From Polyangia bacterium (GTDB taxonomy: Bacteria; Myxococcota_A; Polyangia; Nannocystales; Nannocystaceae), in the NCBI GenBank assembly GCA_030430565.1, contig JAUIKS010000035.1, positions 1-64,000 on the forward strand: 64,000 nucleotides of DNA. The letters are read 5' to 3'. The notes under the pieces were generated by a model. The model was not told the DNA's origin and did no database searches. It saw only the letters and a list, made by a program, of their open reading frames with translations. The position numbers were made by a program, and so were the translations under genes. Below, piece by piece: positions 24,860 through 33,698 of the stretch. The stretch's first letter is position 1. The number at the start of each line of letters is the position of its first letter.

Positions 24860-26383
24860 GTGAACACACATCACCCTGACGACCACCGCGCGCGCGACGA
24901 CGACGAGGCGCTGGTGCTGCGCTGCCACAACGAGCACGCGCGCGAGCATCTGGCCGAGGCGCTGCGCTGCCGCCGAGCCGGCGCGCTGCGCTCCGCGCTG
25001 CGCTGCACCTGGGCCGCGGTCGTCTGTGACCTCTCCCAGAAGCTCGCCGAGCTCGACCTCCTCGGTGAGCCCGAGGTCACCGAGGCGCTCGCCGCGTTTC
25101 GCGAGCTGCTGCTGAGCGGGGAGCCCTCGACCGCGCAGGCGCGTCAGGCTCGCATCGGCCGTGAGCGCGCGTTGCTGGAGCTGGCCGGTGAGCGCTTCGA
25201 GCTGCTCTCGCCGCTCGAGCGCGACGACGTCGACCGCCTGCGGCGCGACAGCGAGCGCTGCAGCCACCCGCTGCTGAGCCCGCTCGAGGCGCCCTTTCGC
25301 CCGTCCGAGTCGCTCGTCGCGACGCACCTCGACAACGCGATCGAGCTCGTGCTCGCCAGGGAGAGCCGACAGGGGCGGCTCGCGTTAAAGCGTCTGCTCT
25401 CCGAGGTCGAATCGCCCTACTTCCCCAGCACGATCGACGCGGCCGCCGAGCTGCTCGCGCGCGGACCGATGAAGCGCGCGCGCGCGTCGCTCGTCTACGC
25501 GCTCGTCCGCGAGCTGACCTTCGCCTCGATGACGCGGCCGGAGCCGCAGTCGGCGAGGGCCCGGAGGCACGCGGCGCTGGGCGCGATCTCGCGGCTGTTC
25601 GCTACGCCGGCCGCGATGGCGCTCCGGCTGTACCTCGCGCCCGCGATCGCGGCGCTCGAGGAGCCCGCGCTGTGGCGCGCCGTCGAGCTCTTTGGACATG
25701 TCCCCGGGGTCTGGCGTCACCTCGATGAGCAGACGCAGCGGCGCCTGCTCCGCTACCTGGCGCAGGTGCGTGACGACCACGCCGCCGCGGCGCTCGACGC
25801 CGGGCTGCGCGTGCCCGAGCTCGCCGCTGAGGCCGCCGCCCTCGTCGCGCGGCTCCCGGCCCGCGATCTGCGGGCGCTGATTGAGGCTGGGCACGCGCGA
25901 CCCTGCCGCGAGCGCGCCGTCGCGCTGTTCGCGAGCGCGACGGAGATCGCCGGCGCCGAGTGGCTGGGGCGTAACCTCTTGCTCCCGATCGCGAGCGTGC
26001 TCGAGGCGAGTCACGTTCGCGCGGTGTGTGAGGCCGTCATCACCAACGAGGTCCTCTACAGCTCCTGGGTGACCGCGAACGAGACGCTGCTCGACTTGCT
26101 CGAGCGAACCGACGCGCGCTTTGTCGCCGCCGCTGACGCCTGGGACCGGCTCGCGGTCCACTACATGCGCCCCGAGCTCCACGACATCGGCGCCCGCCTG
26201 GTCGACGCGATCCGCGATCGACAGCGGGCGGGGCTTGCGAGCGATCCGGGAGGGACGAACGCGGACGACGAAGACGCAGACGATGAAGGGTCGACGGGCG
26301 ACGACGCGCCCGCGGAGGGCGCGGCGGATCCCGACAGCGAGTTGATCGAGCCCGAGCCCGACGCCGAGGGGGCGCCGAGGTGA
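24860..26383 (+). CDS. HEPN-like helical protein, paralogue 1 (507 aa)
   Basis: A 507-residue, all-helical-looking protein. Near the N-terminus, HLAEALRCRRAGALRSALRCTWAAVVCDL (about 32-60) is shared almost word for word with the proteins at 39468 and 40644. About 70 residues later comes DDVDRLRRDSERCSHPLLSP, close to the LxxLRxxRNxxxHP motif (Rx4-6H) of HEPN RNase domains. The C-terminal 350 residues look like helical repeats and end in an acidic, disordered tail. The start is GTG at 24860 with GGAGGAGG 6-13 bases upstream, preferred over the ATG at 24824. An RNase role is an inference from the motif only. The Reb-like gene at 26398 converges with it. Confidence 0.7.
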   Translation: MNTHHPDDHRARDDDEALVLRCHNEHAREHLAEALRCRRAGALRSALRCTWAAVVCDLSQKLAELDLLGEPEVTEALAAFRELLLSGEPSTAQARQARIGRERALLELAGERFELLSPLERDDVDRLRRDSERCSHPLLSPLEAPFRPSESLVATHLDNAIELVLARESRQGRLALKRLLSEVESPYFPSTIDAAAELLARGPMKRARASLVYALVRELTFASMTRPEPQSARARRHAALGAISRLFATPAAMALRLYLAPAIAALEEPALWRAVELFGHVPGVWRHLDEQTQRRLLRYLAQVRDDHAAAALDAGLRVPELAAEAAALVARLPARDLRALIEAGHARPCRERAVALFASATEIAGAEWLGRNLLLPIASVLEASHVRAVCEAVITNEVLYSSWVTANETLLDLLERTDARFVAAADAWDRLAVHYMRPELHDIGARLVDAIRDRQRAGLASDPGGTNADDEDADDEGSTGDDAPAEGAADPDSELIEPEPDAEGAPR

Positions 26384-26397
26384 GTCGAGCGCGGTCG

Positions 26398-26682
26398 TCA
26401 GCGACGCCGACGCTTTCGCGGGCGCGCAGGCTGCTGCGGCGCGGGGCCGTAGAGCTGCTGCACGCCGCGGACGCAGGCGGCCATGCTCGTGATGTAGAAG
26501 CTCTGCTGCGCGGAGACTGCGTTGAGCATCGACAGGCCCGCGGCGAGGCTGCCCTGCTGCAGCTGGCTGCCGAGCGCCATCGCTGGGGCGAGGCCGGCGG
26601 TCAAGAGGTTCACGGACGCGACCGCGTCGGCGACCGCCATGCCGGGGGTGGAGATGGGGACGAGCGTCTTCGAATCGTTCAT
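26398..26682 (-). CDS. Divergent Reb-family protein
   Basis: A 94-residue protein. GLAPAMALGSQLQQGSLAAG...NAVSAQQSFYITS (about 31-65) matches the RebB core APAMALGxLxQ...A...NAVxxQQ, but the C-terminus differs: it is Pro/Arg-rich and ends in RPRKRRRR, unlike the other Reb proteins. ATG at 26682 follows GAGGGAAGC; an upstream ATG at 26772 would add an Arg-rich extension across the promoter and is rejected. A TGRACCGTTCA box lies about 100 bases upstream. The basic tail may alter assembly or bind nucleic acid or membrane. Confidence 0.7.
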   Translation of the reverse strand: MNDSKTLVPISTPGMAVADAVASVNLLTAGLAPAMALGSQLQQGSLAAGLSMLNAVSAQQSFYITSMAACVRGVQQLYGPAPQQPARPRKRRRR

Positions 26683-26782
26683 AGCTTCCCTCGCGCCGCG
26701 TCGCGCCGCGTCCACGCGGAGCGCCCCGGCTCGAGAGTGAGACGGGCGCGTCAGCGAGATGTGAACGAACAAGGTCGTCGCT

Positions 26783-26792
26783 GGACCGTTCA
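26783..26792. promoter_or_regulatory. TGRACCGTTCA box
   Basis: CTGGACCGTTCAGCG lies in the divergent gap between the Reb-like gene (leftwards, 26682) and the gene at 26851. On the minus strand it shares the 17-base run TGAACGGTCYAGCGACG with the box at 29814-29823. Confidence 0.6.
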
Positions 26793-26850
26793 GCGCGAGC
26801 GCTGCGCGTCGCCCCGTCCCGCGACGGGTCGTGAGACGATCGGAGACTAG

Positions 26851-27450
26851 GTGGCGCGCGCTCCCAAGCTGAAACGACTCGTCTCGAGCGAGGCGCTCGT
26901 CGACAACGCGCGCCAGCTGCTCGAGCGGATGCAGCGTCAGCAGACCGCGCTCCTGCGGACGCCGCTCCCGTTGCCTCGGCGTCGCAAACCCAGCCCGTCG
27001 CGTCGGAGGCGCGTCCCCGCGGAGTCGAGGCCGGCGCGCGATGACGAGCGCGACGAGCCCGTCGACCGTCGGCTCGCGGCGAGCGTGCCGCTGCTCGGCC
27101 CGCTCTACCAGCGGGCGATCAAGCGCGACACGAACCCGACGCCAGCGCTCCTCCGGCTGCGCCCGCAGCAGCTCGCCGAGCGAGCGCGACTCGACTTTAT
27201 CGCGCGTAGCCAGCGGATCCTCGAGCGCGCGATCACGGCGTCACGACGCGAGGAGGAGCGCGGGCTGCCGATCGCCGACTATCACGCGCTCGGACGTCGC
27301 GCCATCGCCCCCAAGCTCGCCGAGCTCTCGCTCGCGGAGCTGCAGGAGCTGCGCAGGCATGAGCTGCGCGGGAAGAACCGCGTCACCGTGTTGCGCATGA
27401 TCGACCGGAGGATCTCCGCGCGCGTCGGCGCTACGTCGACCCCGCGGTGA
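26851..27450 (+). CDS. Hypothetical basic protein (199 aa)
   Basis: A 199-residue, strongly basic, mostly helical protein with no signal peptide. A Pro/Arg-rich segment (LLRTPLPLPRRRKPSPSRRRR) separates an N-terminal helix from a C-terminal helical domain (LRLRPQQLAERARLDFIARSQRILERAITASRREEE). No family is recognised. The GTG start at 26851 is the first codon of the frame, and the shared box lies about 60 bases upstream. It converges on the Reb operon accessory gene at 27484. Its position inside the Reb island suggests a role in assembly or DNA association, but this is speculative. Confidence 0.55.
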   Translation: MARAPKLKRLVSSEALVDNARQLLERMQRQQTALLRTPLPLPRRRKPSPSRRRRVPAESRPARDDERDEPVDRRLAASVPLLGPLYQRAIKRDTNPTPALLRLRPQQLAERARLDFIARSQRILERAITASRREEERGLPIADYHALGRRAIAPKLAELSLAELQELRRHELRGKNRVTVLRMIDRRISARVGATSTPR

Positions 27451-27483
27451 CGCGCGACGCGACGCGGCGACCTCGCGACGCGC

Positions 27484-28011
<528 letters not shown>

Positions 28012-28040
28012 ACTCGAGCTCTACGTTCGTGCGCGAGCGC

Positions 28041-28400
28041 TCACTCGTTGATCGGGTAATTCTTCACGATCTCCGCCGCGCTCTTGCCGACGAGCTCGAA
28101 GCTCTCGGCCGCGGTCTTGACGGAGTTCTGCGCGAGCTCGATGACCTTGGCGTACGAGGGGTCCTTGGTCTCGATCATCTTCGCGAGCGCGGTGCCGACC
28201 GCGGTCGTGGCGATCGTGCTGAGGTTTCGGAGGTAGTCGGTGGCGTCCTGCACAGCCAGCGCGGTCGACTGCGAGACCGCCTGGAAGGCGAGCCCGCGGC
28301 CCTGCCGATCCGTCACCTTCTCGTCGGTGATCGTCTGCGCCTGGACGTTCAGCGAGTCCACGAGCTTCGCGTTGACTTTGCTCAGGTTCGACATGCTCAC
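28041..28400 (-). CDS. Reb-family R-body protein (long type)
   Basis: A 119-residue protein. The core GLAFQAVSQSTALAVQDATDYLRNLSTIATTAVGTALAKMI (about 36-76) matches the Reb family central helix and is very close to the proteins at 21977 and 50539. It ends in AAEIVKNYPINE. It is the fourth gene of the leftward Reb operon (29504 to 27484). Co-expression of the long subtype with the short subtype (29223, 28843, 28433) mirrors known reb operons, which encode several different small Reb proteins. Confidence 0.82.
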   Translation of the reverse strand: MSMSNLSKVNAKLVDSLNVQAQTITDEKVTDRQGRGLAFQAVSQSTALAVQDATDYLRNLSTIATTAVGTALAKMIETKDPSYAKVIELAQNSVKTAAESFELVGKSAAEIVKNYPINE

Positions 28401-28432
28401 TCAGTCCTCTCTGCTAGGTCGTACCGCGCGCA

Positions 28433-28705
<273 letters not shown>

Positions 28706-28842
28706 GCGTGCTCCCGTGGTCTCATCTCGCGTTCACGCTCACCCCGTCAGGGGCTCCAGCTGGGGGCGGTGAGGGCCGCCTCGCTCGCCGTCGGAGCAGG
28801 CGCAGCCGCGGCCGCGCCTGCTCCTCGTTCAACCGCGACGCG

Positions 28843-29109
28843 CTACTGACCGTCGGCGGCGTCTGCCGCCTGACCAGCGGCGGCGGTCCCCAGGCTGTAG
28901 AGCGCGGTGACACCCATGGTCGTCGCGGCCTGGTGGATGACGTTCGCCTGCTGCTGCGAGGTCACGGCGTTGCCCGCCGCGAGCGCCAGCGACTGGCTGA
29001 TCGCCTGGTAGAGGTTGCCGAGCGCGAGCGCCGGGGCGTCGCCCAGGACCTTCACGTTCGCCTGCGTGACCGCATCCGTGATCTGAGGGTTGACGTTCTC
29101 TGCTGCCAT
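28843..29109 (-). CDS. rebB: RebB-type R-body protein
   Basis: An 88-residue protein with the full RebB 'killing trait' pattern: NPQITDAVTQANVKVLGDAP (about 6-25), LALGNLYQAISQSLALAAGN, AVTSQQQANVIHQAATTMGV, and TALYSLGTAA. It is nearly identical to the product of 29223 and highly similar to that of 49942. RebB-like proteins are the main structural subunits of R-bodies, protein ribbons coiled in the cytoplasm. It is the second gene of the leftward operon, 113 bases downstream of 29223, behind an AGGAAAAGG ribosome binding site. Confidence 0.9.
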   Translation of the reverse strand: MAAENVNPQITDAVTQANVKVLGDAPALALGNLYQAISQSLALAAGNAVTSQQQANVIHQAATTMGVTALYSLGTAAAGQAADAADGQ

Positions 29110-29222
29110 GATTCGTACCTTTTCCTGTCAGGTGTGAGTTGCTTGGGTTTCGCGCGCAGCGATGACGCTGAGCGCGGGGCGAGAGGGATCAGTCGCTAGC
29201 GCGTACGATCGCGACTGAGGTG

Positions 29223-29504
29223 TTAGGCGGGCTTCTCCGGGTCGTTCGCGATCGCCTCCGAGGCCTCGCCCGCCGCCGCCGTGCCGAGGCTGTAGAGCGT
29301 CGTGACGCCCATGGTGGTCGCCGCCTGGTAGATGACGTTCGACTGCTGCTGCGCGGTCACGGCGTTGCCGGCCGCCAGCGCGATCGTCTGGCTGATCGCC
29401 TGGTAGAGGTTGCCGAGCGCCATCGCCGGCGCGTCTCCCAGGACCTTAACGTTGGACTGCGACACCGCGTCCGTAATTTGTGCGTTTACGCTTTCCGCTG
29501 CCAT
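29223..29504 (-). CDS. rebB: RebB-type R-body protein, first gene of reb operon
   Basis: A 93-residue RebB homologue: NAQITDAVSQSNVKVLGDAP, MALGNLYQAISQTIALAAGN, and TLYSLGTAAAGEASE. The start ATG at 29504 follows GAGGAG. It heads a five-gene leftward operon (29504-27484). The ECF sigma gene on the same strand ends about 330 bases upstream, and two TGRACCGTTCA-type boxes lie in that gap. Its near identity to 28843 indicates a tandem duplication. Confidence 0.9.
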   Translation of the reverse strand: MAAESVNAQITDAVSQSNVKVLGDAPAMALGNLYQAISQTIALAAGNAVTAQQQSNVIYQAATTMGVTTLYSLGTAAAGEASEAIANDPEKPA

Positions 29505-29835
29505 GTTGGTTCTCCTCGTCTGTCAGGTTGATTGAGCAGTGTTGCTCTGCGGCTGGCCGCTCGTGTCCTGTTCGCCTTCACGCTCGTCGACGCTCTTCAT
29601 GAGCGGCAGGAGGGAGCGGTCGTCCGCACTCTGAAGCACACCGGACTCGTCCTCGGAGAAGCCGGCCTGCGGCAGATGTGACGATCGACGACCGCGGTTT
29701 GTGAAAGCTGAACCGTACTGAGTGGTTCGCGCGCGCGGCTTCGCGTCTCGCGTGCACGGCGTGACGAGCAGAGGCGCGCGCGGGCGTAACCGTCGCGCCG
29801 CGTAACCGTCGCTAGACCGTTCATGTGTGCGCTCA
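29505..29835. other. Gap between ECF sigma gene and reb operon, with two shared boxes
   Basis: 331 bases holding the probable promoter of the reb operon. AGACCGTTCA is at 29814-29823. At 29709-29718 TGAACCGTAC starts an inverted pair GAACC-N9-GGTTC. A 79-codon frame (29836-29597, ATG coupled to the sigma stop with AGGAGG before it) crosses the region but reads like low-value Arg/Thr sequence. A second frame ends at 29523 with a plausible acidic 50-residue C-terminus, but has no clear start. Neither is called as a gene. Confidence 0.45.
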
Positions 29836-30498
29836 TCAGCTCGACCTCCTCGCGCCGACGCCTCGCGCCGTGGAGTGCTGGCGCAGCTCCTCGCGCAGCA
29901 GCTGTCGCGCCTGCTGAATCCGCTTCCTCGCGTTCTGCGGCGTGATCGCGAGGCGTACCGAGATCTCGCGATACGGCAGCTCCTCGACGAAGCGCAGCAT
30001 AAAGACCGCGTAGAGCTTCGGCGGCAGCGCCCCGACCGCGACCTCGATCGCGTGCGCAATCTCGTCACGGTGCACGCCGTGGTCGGGCGCGTCGAAGGTT
30101 CGCGCGCGTCGGCTGCCGCGCGTCGGCCGAGGCTCGCCCACGCTGTCGTCGAGCGGGATGACGCGAGATCGCTCGCGGAGCACGTCGATGCAGAGGTTGT
30201 AGAGGATTCGCGAGATCCACGGGAACAGGTTGCGCACCGAGTTCGGGCGCGCGCGGAGATACTCGATCGCCTTGATCGCGCCGGCGCTCAAGACCTCCTC
30301 GGCGTCGGCGCGGCTCCCCCTCAACCACTTGAGGCAGAGCTTCAGGAGGTACTCGCGCCGCTCGATCCAGAGTTGCCAAAACCGCTCACACTCGCGATCC
30401 GCGGCGGCCTCGACGGTTACGCGCGCGGCGTTGACGGTGACGACTTGGAGCGCTGTCGGGTTGAGTGTATCGGCACGATATTGAACTTCGGCTCGCAC
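29836..30498 (-). CDS. ECF-type RNA polymerase sigma factor
   Basis: About 220 residues from the GTG at 30498. Sigma region 2: SRADAEEVLSAGAIKAIEYLRAR...FPWISRILYNLCIDVLRER (about 50-95). Region 4: LPPKLYAVFMLRFVEELPYREISVRLAITPQNARKRIQQARQLLREE (about 155-200). There is no region 1 or 3, as expected for extracytoplasmic-function sigmas. No anti-sigma gene adjoins. A strong sigma-54 promoter lies 28-43 bases upstream (30541-30526), so this gene is probably the target of the sigma-54 activator encoded at 32090. The reb operon follows on the same strand. The start is moderately certain; the in-frame extension to 30675 runs through the promoter and is discarded. Confidence 0.85.
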   Translation of the reverse strand: MRAEVQYRADTLNPTALQVVTVNAARVTVEAAADRECERFWQLWIERREYLLKLCLKWLRGSRADAEEVLSAGAIKAIEYLRARPNSVRNLFPWISRILYNLCIDVLRERSRVIPLDDSVGEPRPTRGSRRARTFDAPDHGVHRDEIAHAIEVAVGALPPKLYAVFMLRFVEELPYREISVRLAITPQNARKRIQQARQLLREELRQHSTARGVGARRSS

Positions 30499-30525
30499 GG
30501 TATTCACGGCTCGCGCCGACAACAA

Positions 30526-30541
30526 TGCAGAACACGTGCCA
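30526..30541 (-). promoter_or_regulatory. Sigma-54 (-24/-12) promoter of the ECF sigma gene
   Basis: Read on the minus strand: TGGCACGTGTTCTGCA. The -24 GG and -12 GC are correctly spaced and the -24 block TGGCACG is perfect; the -12 block is CTGCA for consensus TTGCA. It points at the ECF sigma gene, whose start lies 28 bases further on. It was the only convincing sigma-54 site found in the window. Confidence 0.75.
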
Positions 30542-30547
30542 CGTAGT

Positions 30548-30664
30548 TGAACCGTCCAGAAGCGAGTTCGAGGCCTCGCGGCTCGCCCCGGGCGCGCGAT
30601 CACAAGCGATCGCGGCCGCCGACGCGACGGTCCTGTACCGTTCGACGGCCCACAGCGAACGGTC
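30548..30664. promoter_or_regulatory. Cluster of TGRACCGT boxes between sigma and kinase genes
   Basis: TGAACCGTCCA at 30548-30558 directly abuts the sigma-54 promoter. GACGGTCC-TG-TACCGTTC is at 30626-30643, and GAACGGTC at 30657-30664. The gap 30499-30935 (437 bases) between the divergent sigma and kinase genes holds no other feature except the motif at 30686-30705. These boxes could bind a regulator that modulates both units. Confidence 0.55.
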
Positions 30665-30685
30665 TCCGGTCTCACATATGAAGGA

Positions 30686-30705
30686 GCATGTTTTTACAGA
30701 CATGT
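30686..30705. promoter_or_regulatory. GCATGT-N8-ACATGT motif copy
   Basis: GCATGT and ACATGT are separated by eight bases (TTTTACAG) in an AT-rich patch upstream of the kinase gene. Spacing and the AG before the second hexamer match the copies at 6145 and 58298. Confidence 0.5.
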
Positions 30706-30935
30706 ACTTTAGGGCGCCGAAAGATCGTTCGCAGTCTGCCCCTGCGGGTGACGTCGAAGTCGCTCGCGCGAGGCTTCACGACGCGCGAGCGGCCGCGTCT
30801 ACCTTGGGGACGCGGCGGGCCGTGAGCCTCGCTGACCTTGCGCGCGCGCGAGCGACCAGGCTCGCGCGCGTCGTGGCGGTGTTCGTCGACCCAAGGAGTC
30901 GCTACTCTCGGGATCACCAGTTCGCACCAGCACGC

Positions 30936-32045
<1,110 letters not shown>

Positions 32046-32089
32046 CTCCTTCGCCCTCGGCCCGCGCCCTGGGTCGAGTCTACGCCTTG

Positions 32090-33673
32090 ATGGACGAATC
32101 CACGCTCAAACCCGAGCAGCGAACAGAGCTGTTGGCAGCGCGCTCGCGCAGCGCGATCACGATCGCGTTTCACCCCGACGCGAGCCGGGTCGGTGAGTGG
32201 CTGTGGCTCGACGAGCTCGCGGTTGACGGCGTCGTCCAGATCAACCGGAGGACGCCGAGCTTTCGCGGCGCGGACGGCGTGCGGCGGCCGCTCGCGGATC
32301 GACACATCAGTCGTCGATCGCTCACGCTGCGGCTCGGTCGCGACGGCGGAGTCGAGATCACCGTCCCGCCGAGCGCGATGCCGGCGCGCCTCAACGGCGC
32401 GCTCATTACCGATACGGTCAGGGTCGAGCCCGAGCGGCTCTTCGCGGGCGCGGTGCTCGAGATCTCAAACCGCGTGGTCCTGCTCATCCATGAGCGCGAC
32501 GACGTCGAGCCCGTCGATCGCATGTGCGGCATCATCGGCGAGAGCCCCGGGGTCCATCAGCTCCGGCGCGAGATCTTGCAGGTCGCGGAGCTGCCCATCC
32601 CCGTGCTGCTGCGCGGCGAGTCCGGGACCGGGAAGGAGCTCGCCGCGCGGGCGATCCACGCCGCCTCGCGACGCGCCTCGAAGCCGTGCGTGTGCGTCAA
32701 TATGGCCGCGCTCAACGGTCAGACCGCCGTCGCGGAGCTGTTCGGCTACGCTCGCGGCGCGTTCACGGGCGCCGTGCGAGCGCACGACGGCTACTTCCGC
32801 GAGGCCGACGGCGGCACGCTCTTCCTCGACGAGATCGGCGAGTCTCCGCCCGAGGTCCAGGTGATGCTGCTCCGCGTGCTCGAGACCGGAGAGATTCAGC
32901 CGCTCGGCGGCGGCGCGAGCCGACCCGTCGATGTCCGGCTGCTCGCGGCCACCGACACCGACCTCGAGCGAGCGGTCGCGCACGGTCGGTTTCGCCTGTC
33001 CCTGCTGCATCGGCTCGCGAGCTACGAGATCTGGCTGCCGCCGCTGCGACGTCGACGCGACGACATCGCGCGGCTGTTCGTCTACTTCCTTCGCAAGGAG
33101 CTGCGGCGCTACGACGAGCAGGACAAGCTCGACGCGTCACCGCGCGCGCGCCCGTGGCTGCCGGCGAGCGTCGTCGCGCAGCTCGTCCGCTACGACTGGC
33201 CGGGGAACGTTCGGCAGCTGATGAACCTCGCGCGCCAGATCGTCGTCTCGAGCCACGGCGGGGCCTCGCTGCGGCCGAGCTCGGCGGTCGTGCGGCTGCT
33301 CGAGCACGCCAGCGAGAAGACCCGCCCGCAGGCGCAGGAGGCGGGCGCGACGGCCAGCAAGGCGCGATCGAGCGCCGCGCCCGAGCTGCGCCGGCGGCCT
33401 CCCTCAGAGATCAGCGAGCGCGAGCTCGTCGAGGCGCTCCGCGCGAACAGCTGGCGGATCTCCGCGACCGCGCGCCACTTCGGGATCTCGAAGACCTCGC
33501 TGTACACGCTCATCGAGCAGTGCCCCCGGATTCGAAAGGCTCGCGACTTGACCCCTGAAGAGATCGTCGGCGCCAAGGCGCGCTGCGCTGGCTCGATCGA
33601 GCGGATGTCCGCCGCGCTCGAGGTCTCGGTGCGCGGGTTGCAGCTCCGGATGCGGGAGCTCGGGATCTCGTGA
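32090..33673 (+). CDS. FHA-domain sigma-54-dependent transcriptional activator
   Basis: A 527-residue enhancer-binding protein. An N-terminal FHA-like domain (about 20-130; RHISRRSLTLRLG, NGALITDTVRVEPERLFAGAVLEI) precedes the AAA+ domain: GESGTGKELAARAIH (Walker A), GYARGAFTGAVRAHDG (the GAFTGA loop that contacts sigma-54, intact), GGTLFLDEIGESP (Walker B), and YDWPGNVRQLMNLARQI. The C-terminus has a Fis-type helix-turn-helix (ISATARHFGISKTSLYTLIEQ) and a second HTH-like segment. It should activate sigma-54 promoters; the one at 30526-30541 before the ECF sigma gene is the natural target. It is probably controlled by the adjoining kinase. ATG at 32090 is used; a TTG lies just before it. Confidence 0.9.
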   Translation: MDESTLKPEQRTELLAARSRSAITIAFHPDASRVGEWLWLDELAVDGVVQINRRTPSFRGADGVRRPLADRHISRRSLTLRLGRDGGVEITVPPSAMPARLNGALITDTVRVEPERLFAGAVLEISNRVVLLIHERDDVEPVDRMCGIIGESPGVHQLRREILQVAELPIPVLLRGESGTGKELAARAIHAASRRASKPCVCVNMAALNGQTAVAELFGYARGAFTGAVRAHDGYFREADGGTLFLDEIGESPPEVQVMLLRVLETGEIQPLGGGASRPVDVRLLAATDTDLERAVAHGRFRLSLLHRLASYEIWLPPLRRRRDDIARLFVYFLRKELRRYDEQDKLDASPRARPWLPASVVAQLVRYDWPGNVRQLMNLARQIVVSSHGGASLRPSSAVVRLLEHASEKTRPQAQEAGATASKARSSAAPELRRRPPSEISERELVEALRANSWRISATARHFGISKTSLYTLIEQCPRIRKARDLTPEEIVGAKARCAGSIERMSAALEVSVRGLQLRMRELGIS

Positions 33674-33698
33674 CTCGCCGCGCGCTGGGTCGCGCGAG

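Noticed and set aside
29597..29836. A 79-codon frame coupled to the ECF sigma stop with AGGAGG before its ATG
   Set aside because: Start signals are good, but the product is Arg/Thr/Ser-rich without hydrophobic pattern and it covers two regulatory boxes; kept only as a remark. Ribosome profiling would decide.
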